From assembly GCF_033954455.1 (NCBI RefSeq), contig NZ_CP121473.1, forward strand, positions 4,822,501 through 4,886,500: DNA of 64,000 bases, in the 5' to 3' direction. The DNA is from Thiorhodovibrio litoralis. GTDB taxonomy: Bacteria > Pseudomonadota > Gammaproteobacteria > Chromatiales > Chromatiaceae. Below the pieces are notes generated by a model that did not search any database, was not told the DNA's origin, and saw only the letters and a program-made list of their open reading frames with translations. The position numbers and the translations under genes were made by a program. Every line of letters begins with the position of its first letter. Within the stretch, counting starts at the first letter, position 1. Of the stretch, positions 25,101 to 33,800 are shown piece by piece.

Positions 25101-26154
25101 CCTTGGGCTTGGCGCCGCGACCGGTGGCGCCCTCGTCGCGAATTTCCCCACCCGAGCCGGTGGCGGCGCCCGGATGCGGCGCGATGGCGGTGGGGTGATT
25201 GTGCGTTTCCACCTTGAGCAAAATTTCGAGCCGCGCATTATGCTCGCGGTAGCGCCCGCCGTCAGGCGAGGCCACCAGCCCCTGAGCCGGCCAGCCAGCG
25301 ATGACCGCGGCGTTGTCCTTGTAGGCCGAGAGCACATCGCGCGGCGCCGACTGGCTGGTGTTGCGGATCATCGCAAAGAGCGTCTGCGACTGCTCATCAC
25401 CATCGATGACCCAGTCGGCGTTGAAAATCTTGTGTCGGCAGTGCTCGGAATTGGCCTGGGCAAACATCATCAGCTCGACATCGCTGGGATCGCGACCGAG
25501 CGCGCTGAAGCTCTCGAATAGATAGTCGATCTCGTCGCTTGAGAGCGCCAGGCCAAGCTCGACATCCGCCTGCAGCAGCGCCTCGCGCCCGCCGTTTAAG
25601 ACCTCGATGCGCCGCAGCGGGCGCGGCTGCGGCTGTTCGAACAGCACCTCGGCCGCGCTCTGATCGAACACCAGAATTTCCGTCATACGATCATGCAGCA
25701 GCGCACCGGCATGGCGCAGCGCGTCCTGATCGATGGCATAATCAGCGCTGAGATAGTAGGCCGTGCCGCGCTCGATACGCGACACCCAGGTCAAGCCGCA
25801 GTTGCGCGCGATCTCCGTCGCCTTGGTCGACCAAGGGGTTTGAGTGCCGGGACGCGGCAGCGCGAGCAGCAACAGTCCCTCGGGCGGACTCCCTGCGGCC
25901 AGTCCTTGGGGATCGAGCAGTTGCGCGAGCCGCTCGCGCTCATGTGCGGGGGGCGACTCGCCGGATTCGTCATCCCGTGGTTCGAGCTGAACGAAATGCA
26001 GATATTCCGCCGCGAGGCGCAGCGCGCCCAAAGTGATTTGCTTCGTCCCAGCTTGGTCTGGGTCGGCTTTTTTTGCGCCGGCCTGTTCCAGCCGCTGGCG
26101 CAGTTTTTTCAGACGGAATTCAGACAGCGCTGGTGCGCCGCGCAGACACAGCAT
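22105..26154 (-). CDS. purL: Phosphoribosylformylglycinamidine synthase PurL
   Basis: The large, single-chain PurL of gammaproteobacteria (1349 residues), fourth step of purine synthesis: FGAR + Gln + ATP to FGAM. The start at 26154 ([18 protein letters not shown]) lines up with E. coli PurL and has AGGTAA upstream; an extension to 26235 is unlikely. Visible parts are the N-domain, a catalytic ATPase core with [19 protein letters not shown] and [11 protein letters not shown], and a C-terminal glutaminase with Cys1186 in GVCNGCQML and the His/Glu of PHPERLF. It is a single large gene with the end next to the toxin gene. Confidence 0.97.
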   Translation of the reverse strand: MLCLRGAPALSEFRLKKLRQRLEQAGAKKADPDQAGTKQITLGALRLAAEYLHFVQLEPRDDESGESPPAHERERLAQLLDPQGLAAGSPPEGLLLLALPRPGTQTPWSTKATEIARNCGLTWVSRIERGTAYYLSADYAIDQDALRHAGALLHDRMTEILVFDQSAAEVLFEQPQPRPLRRIEVLNGGREALLQADVELGLALSSDEIDYLFESFSALGRDPSDVELMMFAQANSEHCRHKIFNADWVIDGDEQSQTLFAMIRNTSQSAPRDVLSAYKDNAAVIAGWPAQGLVASPDGGRYREHNARLEILLKVETHNHPTAIAPHPGAATGSGGEIRDEGATGRGAKPKAGLCGFAVSNLRLPGCEQPWEQVREHLGKQDWGRPGRIVSALDIMLEGPIGAAAFNNEFGRPNLAGFFRTYEQEIPLANGGSELRGYHKPIMLAGGVGAIRPGQVAKQEFPPGTPLVVLGGPAMLIGLGGGAASSMASGASAEDLDFASVQRANPEMQRRCQEVIDRCWAQGDFNPILFIHDVGAGGLSNALPELVKDGGRGGHFALRAIPSADAGLSPMELWCNEAQERYVLAVAADRLDDFAAICARERCPYAVVGHASAEPELRLSDEHLNDTPIDMPLGLLFGKPPKMRREVQRLPAPCQPLALEGIDLREALERVLRLPTVAAKTFLITIGDRTVTGLVARDQMVGPWQVPVADCAVTLTDYQGVTGEAMAMGERPPVALLDAGAAARLAVAEALTNIAAAPIADLGDIKLSANWMAAAGHPGEDARLFDAVKAIGLELCPQLGIAIPVGKDSMSMKTVWETDGPRGPERREMAAPLSPIISAVAPVTDASRVLTPELRGDLGEDSGAAQNGSELLLIDLGRGQHRLGASALAQVYEQLGDAVPDVDDPALLRGFFAAIQQLNQDGLLLAYHDRSDGGLLVTLCEMAFAGHCGLELDLSDWLGADATDSQVLGALFAEELGAVVQVRAAQADEVNGQLLAWGLGECVQRLGRPRADQRIELRCGERLLLEAGRAELQQLWAETSHQMQRLRDNPDCADEEFARIEADDAGLGATELSFDPAEDIAAPLINTGARPRLAVLREQGVNGQLEMAAAFDRAGFACLDVHMSDILSGHVSLSDFRGLAACGGFSYGDVLGAGQGWARTILFNDRARDEFAAFFARSETFALGVCNGCQMLASLRELIPGAEHWPRFARNRSEQFEARLSLVEVTESPSILLRGMAGSHLPIAVAHGEGRAVFDSDADLEQTRELTVLRYIEPDGNPSTLQGTERYPANPNGSPEGITALTSNDGRATIMMPHPERLFRTLQYSWHPPEWGEDGPWLRLFRNARVWVG

Positions 26155-26350
26155 AGCGAGGTTACCTTTGGTCGCGGATAATCCGTGCCGGCCCATCTTA
26201 AGCCGATTCGCGCGAGGGCGCGAAATCGAAATCAACCGGCGGTCAGCGCATGCGAAGGTCCCGTCGATGCCTTAACCAACACTTCTGCCGATCGCAAAGA
26301 CGATGTCCTTTGTCGAACGGCGTTCAGGGCGATTTTGCTATCAGGTTCCC

Positions 26351-27097
26351 ATGGCCACGACTGACACCGATCCGGATTGGCCGGATACCTTGCATTTCCG
26401 CCCCATCGGACGCATACACTCGCCGTTCGACGACAAGTTCGGCATTCCGCGCCAGGCACGCCTGGCTCCGGCCGCGCGGGCACGACTGAAAATGCTCCCC
26501 CCCTACGATCGCGAAGAAGCCTTCAACGGGCTCGAGGGCTTTTCGCATCTCTGGCTGGTGTTCGTATTCCACCGCGACTGCCTCGCGGCGGACTGGCAAC
26601 CCATGGTGCGCCCGCCGCGGCTGGGTGGTCGCGCCAAAGTCGGCGTCTTTGCCAGTCGCTCGCCCTACCGGCCCAATCCCATCGGCCTGTCCGCGGTGGC
26701 CTGGCACGGGCTTGCGCGCGACGACTCCGGCCTGCATCTAAAGCTCAGCGGGGTCGATCTGCTCGACGGCACACCGGTACTGGATATCAAGCCCTATGTG
26801 CCCTATGCCGATGCGCTACCCGACGCCAGCCCCGGTTTCACCGCCGGGCTCGAGGATGCTGTCTGGTCGGTGAGCATTAGCAACCAGGCCGAGCAACAAC
26901 TTGCCGGGATCGACCCGGAAGGCACACTGCAGCTGCGCGCGCTGATCGAGCAAGTGATCGCGCTTGACCCGCGTCCGGGCTACATGGACCGCTACCCGCA
27001 GCGCGATACCTTCGCGCTGCGTTTGCATGGTTGTGACATTCAATGGCAAATTGCAGGCCAGCGTGCCATTGTGACGCGCATCACAGCGGTTACCTGA
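26351..27097 (+). CDS. trmO: tRNA (adenine37-N6)-methyltransferase TrmO
   Basis: A TsaA/YaeB-fold SAM methyltransferase that methylates N6 of t6A37 in tRNA-Thr. 248 residues from this start. The core reads FRPIGRIHSPFDDKFGIPRQ, GFSHLWLVFVFH, VRPPRLGG, VGVFASRSPYRPNPIGLS and LDGTPVLDIKPYVPYAD, all closely like E. coli TrmO. The C-terminal domain includes LDPRPGYMDR. The start at 26351 (MATTDTD) is supported by AGG; an upstream in-frame ATG at 26303 would add 16 residues. It is divergent from purL. Confidence 0.93.
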   Translation: MATTDTDPDWPDTLHFRPIGRIHSPFDDKFGIPRQARLAPAARARLKMLPPYDREEAFNGLEGFSHLWLVFVFHRDCLAADWQPMVRPPRLGGRAKVGVFASRSPYRPNPIGLSAVAWHGLARDDSGLHLKLSGVDLLDGTPVLDIKPYVPYADALPDASPGFTAGLEDAVWSVSISNQAEQQLAGIDPEGTLQLRALIEQVIALDPRPGYMDRYPQRDTFALRLHGCDIQWQIAGQRAIVTRITAVT

Positions 27098-27172
27098 ACG
27101 CGCGAGATCAGCGGTCAGCTATACTCGGGTTGTGAGTAAAACCAATTACAGGTTCCTACTGGGGAAAAACCA

Positions 27173-28399
27173 TTGCAGATTCCGGAAGTCAATTGGGAAC
27201 AACTGCGCCAGTTCCGGCTAGCGCTTGCCGTCAGCGGTGCCTTTTTTCTGCAAACCCTTCTCATCCCCGGCGTGCCTCCCGCCTGGCTGAGTCTGTTGCT
27301 GGTCACCGTTGTATGGGTCTACCAGGCCTTGCAGGCACAGCCGCACAGCAAAAACCTCGCGAGCGCATCGAGCAAAGAGGTTGCCACTCTCGCCGAAACC
27401 CGCCGCTGGGATCATGAAATCTGGAGCCTGGTGGTCGAGGTCGATGAGCTGATCAAAAACGAAATCTCCGAGCTGCGCGAAATGGTGCACCAAACCCTCG
27501 GGTTGATCTCCAATGCCGTCAGTGACCTGCAAAACAGCTTCTCCGGCATGCTGGCCGAGTCCGAAACCCAGCAGGGTCTCGTCAACAACCTGATGCAAGG
27601 CAGCGAAGGGAACCCCTCCTCGGGTGGGGAAACGCACATCGATGTTAATGATTTCCTAAAAGAAAACAGCATCCTGCTGACAGAGAACGTCGAGCGACTC
27701 ATCAACATGGGCAAAAACAGCGTGGAGGTTGCCCATCAGGTCGACGACCTCTCGACGCAGATGGATGGTATTTTCACGCTGCTCGACAGCGCCAACAGCA
27801 TCGCGCGGCAGACCAACCTGCTCGCACTTAATGCCGCCATTGAGGCCGCCCGCGCCGGCGAGGCCGGGCGTGGCTTTGCCGTGGTCGCGCAGGAAATTCG
27901 CAAACTCTCCCAGGACTCGGCCCAGTTCAACGACGAAATCCGCGATCAGGTGCAGCAGTCTCAACGCATCTTCACCGCCACGCGCGAGATCGTCGGGCGC
28001 ATGGCCTCGCAGGACATGAGCACCTCCATCAACGCCAAGGGCACGATGGATGAGATGAGCGAAAAGGTTCAGGCCATGAACGCCATGGTCGCCTCAGGCA
28101 TCGATGAGATTGGCAACGTGGTTGACCGCCTGCGCGAAAACGTCAACACCGCCCTGCGCCTGCTGCAGTTTGAGGACATTACCCGGCAAGTGCTCGAGCG
28201 CGCCGACAAGCGCATCGATTTCCTCGAGCGTTTCGCCGCCGAGCTCAACCAACTCCCCTTAGCCCAGAACGACGAGTCCGGCGAGGAGGTCGAGGCCGCC
28301 AAGACACGGCTCGAAGCGCTGCGCTCTGAGGTGGCCGACGCCGCCCACCGCGCCGTGAGCCAGCAGAACATGGCCGCCGGAGAGCTTGATTTCTTTTAG
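27173..28399 (+). CDS. Methyl-accepting chemotaxis protein with minimal sensor
   Basis: 408 residues. Two closely spaced hydrophobic segments near the N-terminus ([17 protein letters not shown] and [17 protein letters not shown]) leave only a few residues outside. No periplasmic ligand domain and no obvious HAMP are present. The signalling hairpin tip is intact: [20 protein letters not shown] and then [18 protein letters not shown]. The C-terminus ([19 protein letters not shown]) resembles MCP-like proteins that lack a CheR pentapeptide. It starts with TTG behind GGGG. It leads into the STAS and PP2C genes, so the input may be intracellular or partner-delivered rather than a bound attractant. 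Confidence 0.88.
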   Translation: MQIPEVNWEQLRQFRLALAVSGAFFLQTLLIPGVPPAWLSLLLVTVVWVYQALQAQPHSKNLASASSKEVATLAETRRWDHEIWSLVVEVDELIKNEISELREMVHQTLGLISNAVSDLQNSFSGMLAESETQQGLVNNLMQGSEGNPSSGGETHIDVNDFLKENSILLTENVERLINMGKNSVEVAHQVDDLSTQMDGIFTLLDSANSIARQTNLLALNAAIEAARAGEAGRGFAVVAQEIRKLSQDSAQFNDEIRDQVQQSQRIFTATREIVGRMASQDMSTSINAKGTMDEMSEKVQAMNAMVASGIDEIGNVVDRLRENVNTALRLLQFEDITRQVLERADKRIDFLERFAAELNQLPLAQNDESGEEVEAAKTRLEALRSEVADAAHRAVSQQNMAAGELDFF

Positions 28400-28568
28400 C
28401 CGGCGAACTCCTGCCAAAATGGCGCGGCATCGGCGTAAACTGATCACTTGGCAGCACGCCACCGCCCGCACCAGCCCGGGTACCAGAGACCGGAACAACC
28501 GCCACAACCTACTCCCGGGACGCCTGCCACTGGAGCATTCGCGGCCCGAGTGAACATCGGAGAAAGCC

Positions 28569-28874
28569 ATGAGCATCACCCGACACATCGATGAATCCAA
28601 GCAGCAAGTCGTCATTAAGATCGACGGCCGCTTCGACTTCGCGCAGCACAAGGCCTTCCGTGACGCGTATCGCGATATACCGTCCGGCAGCAAGTCCTAT
28701 GTAGTCGACCTGTCCTCCACCTCCTACCTCGACAGCTCGGCGCTTGGCATGCTGCTGTTGCTGCGCGAGCATGCCGGCGGCGATTCCTCGCCGGTGCGCA
28801 TCCAGGGCTGCGGCGAGGATGTGCAGCGGGTGCTCAAGATCGCCAACTTTGAGAAGCTCTTCCGCCTCGATTAA
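28569..28874 (+). CDS. STAS-domain anti-sigma factor antagonist (HsbA-like)
   Basis: A 101-residue single STAS domain. The phosphorylatable Ser is in YLDSSALGML (Ser57, the second Ser by family rule). It is preceded by CGGAGAAAGCC at ideal spacing. Such proteins bind a partner kinase or anti-sigma factor only when dephosphorylated. The next gene encodes both a PP2C phosphatase and a serine-kinase-like ATPase domain on one REC protein, exactly the partner set of Pseudomonas HsbR and HsbA. This makes HsbA-like the best call, though RsbV-like is a safe wider label. Confidence 0.87.
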   Translation: MSITRHIDESKQQVVIKIDGRFDFAQHKAFRDAYRDIPSGSKSYVVDLSSTSYLDSSALGMLLLLREHAGGDSSPVRIQGCGEDVQRVLKIANFEKLFRLD

Positions 28875-29005
28875 TGCCACCGCGTGATGCCCGCGCGCAA
28901 GTCATGCCCGCAATTCATGTTCCTGAGCCATGTTCTCACTTCATCTGCCCGAGCCATGCTCCCGAATAATCCACCGGCAGCACCCACAGTTTTTCATCCG
29001 TTCGC

Positions 29006-30736
29006 ATGAGTAACGCCGAGACCCAGGCGCGCCCCGGCAGCCAGCAGCCAGGCGACCAACAGCTCGGCGCCCCGCGCGGCAAGGCGCTGGTCGTCGATGA
29101 CGAGCCGACCAACTGCCGCCTGCTGACCCAGATGCTCCAGCGCGAGGGCTTCTCCGCCATTGAGGCCCACAATGGCGAGGAAGCCATCGCCAAATTCGAC
29201 AACGAGCATCCCGATATCATCTTCATGGACGTGATGATGCCGGGCATGGACGGGTTCGAAGCCACGCGCATCATCAAGGCCCGCACCGGCAGCGAGTTCG
29301 TGCCGGTGATCTTCCTTACCGCGCTGCGCGATGAAAAATCCCTGATTCAGTGTACCGAGGCCGGCGGCGATGATTTCCTGTCCAAGCCGTTCAGCTTCGG
29401 CATCCTCAAGGCGCGCATCCAGGCCATGGAGCGCGTGCGCGATCTCCAGCGCTCCATTGCCGCCAAGAATGCAGCACTCTCCACCCTGATCGAAAAAGAC
29501 CAGGAAGAGCAGAAGCTTGCCGAACGCCTGCTGAGTCGCGCTGTCAACACGCGTAACGCTGCCACCGGGCGCTATCGCTTCGTGCAGCGCCCAGCGACCA
29601 CCTTCAGTGGAGATCTGGTGCTGTCACAGTACCTGCCCGACGGCGGGCTGCGCATTCTCATTGGCGACTTTACCGGTCACGGACTCGCAGCCGCCATTGG
29701 CGCCATGCCGGTGTCGGACATCTTTCACACCATGACATTAAAAGGCGTGGATGATGACCGCGTGCTGTCAGAGATCAACCGCAAACTCTACCAACTGCTG
29801 CCGGCGGACCGCTTTATGGCCGCCTGGCTGATTTCCATCGCCCACACCGGCACCACTTTGCGCTGGTGGAACGGCGGCATGCCAAGCGGTTGGATGCAAA
29901 CTCGCCATGGCCTGGTCGAGCTCCACTCCCACAGCCTGCCGCTTGGCATCCTGCATCCGCTGCCGGAGCGCGAGCATGCCAATCACCTGCAGGCCGAGCC
30001 CACCGACCGCCTGCTGCTGATGAGCGACGGGCTACTCGAAACCGGCACCAAGCCAGACGAGCTGATGTTTGAGGACAACGGCTTTCCGCAGGTGCTCGAG
30101 CGCTGGAAGCACGGTGAGCCCGTCATGGACCACCTGATCGAATCGCTCGATGAGTTGCGCAGCGGCGAGCCCTTCGATGACATCACCATTGTCGAGATCC
30201 CGCTGGGTAACTCGGACTATCACTCCTCTCCGGCATCCAAGACCGCGCTCTATCAATCCGGCTGGCGCTGGTCGATCGAGCTGGCGGACGCGCGCCTCGA
30301 CACCCTGCCCGCGCTTGAGGACCTGCTCGGCTCCGTGGGTCTGCTTGAGGGCCTGCACAATCACATCGGCGCGCTGCAGACCATTGTCACTGAGCTTTAC
30401 ACCAACGCCCTTGAGCACGGTGTTCTGAGGCTCGAGTCCAGCATGAAGGCCACCCCCGACGGCTTCGAGCTCTACTACCGCGAGCGCGAACGCCGCCTGG
30501 CTGTGCCCACGCCAGGCTGGATCAAGCTCAGCTTGAGCTACCAGCCCGGCTCTGGGCGCCAAGGACGCATCCGCATCAGCGTGCGCGACAGCGGCCCTGG
30601 CTTCGATGATGAAGAACCCCTGCAGACCGATGCCTCCCAACCTTGGGGACGCGGCATGAAACTGGTGCGCGATCTGTGCGAGTCCGTCAGCCATAGCCGC
30701 AATGGCGCCGAGGTCGAGGCAATTTATGCCTGGTAA
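29006..30736 (+). CDS. REC-PP2C-HATPase regulator (HsbR-like partner switch)
   Basis: 576 residues in three domains. A receiver at about 27-145 has acceptor Asp75 (IIFMDVMMPGMDGFE) and a Lys in FLSKPF. A SpoIIE/PP2C phosphatase spans about 195-395, with GDLVLSQYLPDGG and GDFTGHGLAAAIGAMP. A C-terminal GHKL ATPase of the anti-sigma type has its N box in TELYTNALEHG and its G1 box in VRDSGPGFDD. Phosphatase and kinase on one chain allow it to toggle the STAS protein encoded 130 bases upstream, under control of receiver phosphorylation. In Pseudomonas the equivalent pair regulates flagella and biofilm through FlgM and a diguanylate cyclase; here that output is only inferred. Confidence 0.88.
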   Translation: MSNAETQARPGSQQPGDQQLGAPRGKALVVDDEPTNCRLLTQMLQREGFSAIEAHNGEEAIAKFDNEHPDIIFMDVMMPGMDGFEATRIIKARTGSEFVPVIFLTALRDEKSLIQCTEAGGDDFLSKPFSFGILKARIQAMERVRDLQRSIAAKNAALSTLIEKDQEEQKLAERLLSRAVNTRNAATGRYRFVQRPATTFSGDLVLSQYLPDGGLRILIGDFTGHGLAAAIGAMPVSDIFHTMTLKGVDDDRVLSEINRKLYQLLPADRFMAAWLISIAHTGTTLRWWNGGMPSGWMQTRHGLVELHSHSLPLGILHPLPEREHANHLQAEPTDRLLLMSDGLLETGTKPDELMFEDNGFPQVLERWKHGEPVMDHLIESLDELRSGEPFDDITIVEIPLGNSDYHSSPASKTALYQSGWRWSIELADARLDTLPALEDLLGSVGLLEGLHNHIGALQTIVTELYTNALEHGVLRLESSMKATPDGFELYYRERERRLAVPTPGWIKLSLSYQPGSGRQGRIRISVRDSGPGFDDEEPLQTDASQPWGRGMKLVRDLCESVSHSRNGAEVEAIYAW

Positions 30737-30784
30737 CTTTTTGCGCCTGCCCTCGCTCCACCACTCCATCCGTGACTGAGCTCC

Positions 30785-31882
30785 ATGACTGAGCAGAAAA
30801 ATCGCCAAACATCATCCGCGCTCAGCGATCGCATGCTGCAGGTCATCAACGCCACGCCCGTTGCCATCTGCATCACCAATGCCCAAGGTCTGTTTGAGTT
30901 CGTCAACCCGGCCTACTGCCACTTTTACGGCTATAGCGTCGAGGAGTTACTCGGTCAGCACTTCACCCTGGTGGTGCCGGATGAAAACAAGACACTGATG
31001 CATAAGCTCCATGACCGCTTCATCGCAGGTCACAATGAGGTGCGTGGGGAGTGGGAGGTGCTCGACCGCTGCGGCAACATCAAGCAGATCATTGCCGACG
31101 CGACCCAGATCACCGGCAATGACGGGCAGCCGCGCAAGGTCACCTTCATCATGGACATCACCGAGCGCATCCGCCACGAGCGCATGCGCGCGGACATCGA
31201 ACGGCTGATGCGCCATGACCTGCGCACGCCGCTCAACGCCATTCTCAACATACCCGACCTGATCCGCGACGATGGCAACCTGACCGCCGAGCAGCTCGAA
31301 CTGCTCGACATTGTCGAGCGCTCCGCGCGCACCATGGTGGAGATGATCGATGCATCGCTCAATCTCTACAAGCTTGAGGCCGGCGGCTACCCGTTGCAGG
31401 GCGAGCCCATGGACCTGCTCGAGCTACTCGCGCGCGTGCTGTCGGACTGCGAAAAATTCGCCGCCAGCCAGGGTCAGCAGGGACGGCTGCTCATCGACGG
31501 CCAGCCCGTCACCGCGGCGGATCGCTGCATCCTGCGCGGCGAACCGCTGCTGTACTACAACCTGTTCGCCAATCTGATCAAAAACGCCTTTGAGGCATCG
31601 CCCGCCGACGGGCAAGTAAAAATCAGTCTCGAGCGGGGAGGCGAAGGCGCAAGCGTCAAGATCCACAACCAAGGCTGCATCCCGGCCGAGATTCAGCCGC
31701 GCTTCTTCGACAAGTACGTCACCCAGGGCAAGAGCAGCGGCAACGGCCTGGGCACCTACTCAGCCCGCCTGATCGTCAATGCAGTGGGCGGGACTATCGG
31801 CTTCGACAGCGCCGAAGACACCGGCACCCTGCTGTGGGTCGAGCTACCCGGCGACAGCCGCGTGACTGAGCGGTCCGATTGA
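30785..31882 (+). CDS. PAS-domain histidine kinase
   Basis: 365 residues, soluble (no membrane segment). A PAS domain at about 15-130 (NATPVAICITNAQGLFEFVN ... DITERIRHE) is followed by a HisKA dimerisation domain with phospho-His144 in MRHDLRTPLNAIL. The ATPase has N box NLIKNAFEASP and G2 box SSGNGLGTYSARLIV. It is 48 bases downstream of the HsbR-like gene and probably phosphorylates that receiver, or feeds the HPT/REC proteins encoded convergently on the other strand. The signal sensed by the PAS domain cannot be told. Confidence 0.9.
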   Translation: MTEQKNRQTSSALSDRMLQVINATPVAICITNAQGLFEFVNPAYCHFYGYSVEELLGQHFTLVVPDENKTLMHKLHDRFIAGHNEVRGEWEVLDRCGNIKQIIADATQITGNDGQPRKVTFIMDITERIRHERMRADIERLMRHDLRTPLNAILNIPDLIRDDGNLTAEQLELLDIVERSARTMVEMIDASLNLYKLEAGGYPLQGEPMDLLELLARVLSDCEKFAASQGQQGRLLIDGQPVTAADRCILRGEPLLYYNLFANLIKNAFEASPADGQVKISLERGGEGASVKIHNQGCIPAEIQPRFFDKYVTQGKSSGNGLGTYSARLIVNAVGGTIGFDSAEDTGTLLWVELPGDSRVTERSD

Positions 31883-31887
31883 GGGAT

Positions 31888-32241
31888 TTATGCAGCCAGC
31901 GCTCCGCGCAGTCGGGGCTCCAGCAGGGCGTACTCCTGCTGTAGACGCCCCACCAGATCGGCCGCTATGGTGAGATCAGGCGCCGACTTCTCGAGCTGCT
32001 CGGCTAGCTCCTGCAGGTGCGGCGCAGAGACCGCGCCGGCCAGCCCTTTCAGGCTGTGCCCCTTAAAGTGCAGCCCGCCGAGGTCCCCCGCTTCCAGCAA
32101 GACGCGCATTTCCTTGAGCCGCTCGGGCGCATCGGCCAAAAATTGTTCGATGGTGGCATCGGCGATTTCCCGATCATCGCCGAGACGGCGCATCAACTCA
32201 GCAATATCGAAACGCTCATCCCCCCCCCCCGCTGGCGGCAT
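31888..32241 (-). CDS. HPT phosphotransfer domain, out of frame with the cyclase gene
   Basis: The frame encodes one histidine phosphotransfer domain: FDIAELMRRLGDDREIADAT ... HFKGHSLKGLAGAVSAPHL, with the phospho-His in GHSLKG. It has no convincing start of its own. The first Met near the domain (32241, MPPAGGGDERF) has only ACAGG tight against it, and its homologous sequence reads back into the G tract. Removing one G from the 11-G run at 32220-32230 fuses this domain in frame to the end of the REC-GGDEF protein (DAASGGGDERFDIAEL). It is therefore best seen as the detached C-terminus of that protein, either by phase variation, a recent mutation or a sequencing error. Confidence 0.75.
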   Translation of the reverse strand: MPPAGGGDERFDIAELMRRLGDDREIADATIEQFLADAPERLKEMRVLLEAGDLGGLHFKGHSLKGLAGAVSAPHLQELAEQLEKSAPDLTIAADLVGRLQQEYALLEPRLRGALAA

Positions 32242-33679
32242 CCTGTGCGATGAGTCGCGCGGCATCATAGCGCACGCCGCCGTTCTCGACCGGGGTGGCC
32301 TCGGCTGGGCTGGCGGAGTCCGCTCCTGCCACCTCGGGCTCCGGCGCGCCCGGGGACGCCTGCAACTGCCCCGTGCGGAAACCGCCAGCACTTGCCGGCA
32401 TGGCGTCTGCCTGAGGCTGCGTGCCCGACAGCCGACTGGCATAGGCATTGGTTTCGGTCTGCAACCGCTCGATCAGATCGCTGGCTACGCCGAACAGGCT
32501 GTCGAGCTCGGCATGCAGCTCGGCGCTTAGCGGCAGCACGTAGAGCTCGCTCAGTGCCTTCAGCACCTTCTCGGGCTGCGGTATTTCATCAGGCGAGACA
32601 CTCCGCGCACCATAGCGACGGCGTTCCGTTGTGGGCCCCGCCGACAGAGCTGAGGTCTGCAACGGCGACAAGCCCGCCTCAGTGACCGCTAGCGAATCAA
32701 CCCTCTCCAGCGGGTCCTCGGAGCGCATTGGCACCGCCACATCCTCGGCACCGAGCGCGGCATCCAGCTTTTCATCCATCAGCACCGCGCGGTCGCGTCC
32801 CGACGACTTGGCGCGATTCAACGCCCGATCGGCCAGCTCCAGCAAGTAGGTCGCCGGATGCGCGTCATCGGCGCGAACCGCCGCCACGCCCAGGCTCACG
32901 GTGACATGATTGGCCGCCGAGGAATACTTGTGCTCTAGCGCAAGTTCCTTGACCGCCGCGCGCATGGCCTCAGCCGTAACCCGCGCGCCTTCCAGGTCGG
33001 TATCCGGCAATAAAGCGACGAACTCCTCACCACCATAACGCGCGAGTAGATCGCCCTGTCGCTTCAGCGCGCTGCCAAGCGCCGCCGCGCCCTGTTGCAG
33101 GCAGATATCTCCCGCGCCATGGCCGTAGTGGTCGTTCAGTGCCTTGAAGTGATCAAAGTCGATCATGATCAGCCCCAGCGGCTTGCCGCTGAGACGCGCA
33201 CGCTGCCACTCCTTGTGCAGCAGGGTATCGAACTTACGCCTGTTGTAAACATGCGTCAGGCCGTCGATGTAGGACATAGCCTCAAGCATGTCCGCTTTCT
33301 GGCGCATGTTGATCTGATTGCGCACCCGCGCGCGCACAATCGGCAAACTGATAGGTTTGGTGATGTAATCGGCCGCGCCCAGCTTTAGCCCGACCTCCTC
33401 GGCCGCGCTGTCGCCAATGGCGGTAACGAAAATAACGATAATATCCTTGGTGTTGTCATCCGCCTTGAGCCGGCGACACACCTCAAAACCGTCGATCTCC
33501 GGCATCATCACATCGAGCAGGATCAATGCCGGTTTGTCCGGCCCCTGCGCAATGGCCAGCGCCTCCTCACCGCCGCGGGCCTCGGAGATGTGATAGCTGT
33601 CACGCAGCATGCGCGAGAGCAAATAAACATTCGCCGGTTCATCATCGACGATCAGTATTCGGTAATCCTGCCTGCTCAC
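32216..33679 (-). CDS. REC-GGDEF diguanylate cyclase
   Basis: About 487 residues from the GTG at 33679 (VSRQDYRILIVDDEP); a TTG at 33736 in the same frame would add 19 residues, and the true start is uncertain. A receiver at about 4-120 has acceptor Asp56 (LILLDVMMPEIDGFE). The GGDEF domain at about 135-305 has intact RYGGEEF (216-220) and DFDHFKALNDHYGH, so it should make c-di-GMP. A long, Ala/Pro-rich linker follows and ends at ...DAASGGGG just inside an 11-G run. With one G fewer, the frame would continue into an HPT domain. The gene is convergent with the PAS histidine kinase and may receive its phosphoryl group. Confidence 0.88.
   Translation of the reverse strand: MSRQDYRILIVDDEPANVYLLSRMLRDSYHISEARGGEEALAIAQGPDKPALILLDVMMPEIDGFEVCRRLKADDNTKDIIVIFVTAIGDSAAEEVGLKLGAADYITKPISLPIVRARVRNQINMRQKADMLEAMSYIDGLTHVYNRRKFDTLLHKEWQRARLSGKPLGLIMIDFDHFKALNDHYGHGAGDICLQQGAAALGSALKRQGDLLARYGGEEFVALLPDTDLEGARVTAEAMRAAVKELALEHKYSSAANHVTVSLGVAAVRADDAHPATYLLELADRALNRAKSSGRDRAVLMDEKLDAALGAEDVAVPMRSEDPLERVDSLAVTEAGLSPLQTSALSAGPTTERRRYGARSVSPDEIPQPEKVLKALSELYVLPLSAELHAELDSLFGVASDLIERLQTETNAYASRLSGTQPQADAMPASAGGFRTGQLQASPGAPEPEVAGADSASPAEATPVENGGVRYDAARLIAQDAASGGGG
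32220..32230 (-). repeat. G11 homopolymer tract at the cyclase/HPT junction
   Basis: Eleven consecutive C on the plus strand, i.e. eleven G on the coding strand. It sits at the exact point where the diguanylate cyclase frame ends (GGG GGG GGG GGA TGA) and the HPT frame reads through (GGG GGG GGG GAT GAG). A length of 10 or 13 would give one fused protein; 11 gives premature termination. Confidence 0.95.
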
Positions 33680-33800
33680 GATTCTGTTACCGCCAACTTC
33701 TCCGCCAACTTCCCCACGAGCCCCGACAGGCCCCAATGCGCTCTCATCAGTTCTTCATCCTAGCTTGCCGCGCGATTTACCGCCACCACCCCGGGCTTTT

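Noticed and set aside
26155-26235. Longer N-terminus of PurL
   Set aside because: The extra 27 residues do not match the family; the family start [11 protein letters not shown] has its own ribosome site.
31888-32241. HPT domain as an independent gene
   Set aside because: The only nearby Met has a poorly spaced ribosome site and the frame reads back cleanly into the cyclase linker once a single G is removed, so a fusion broken at the tract is the better reading.
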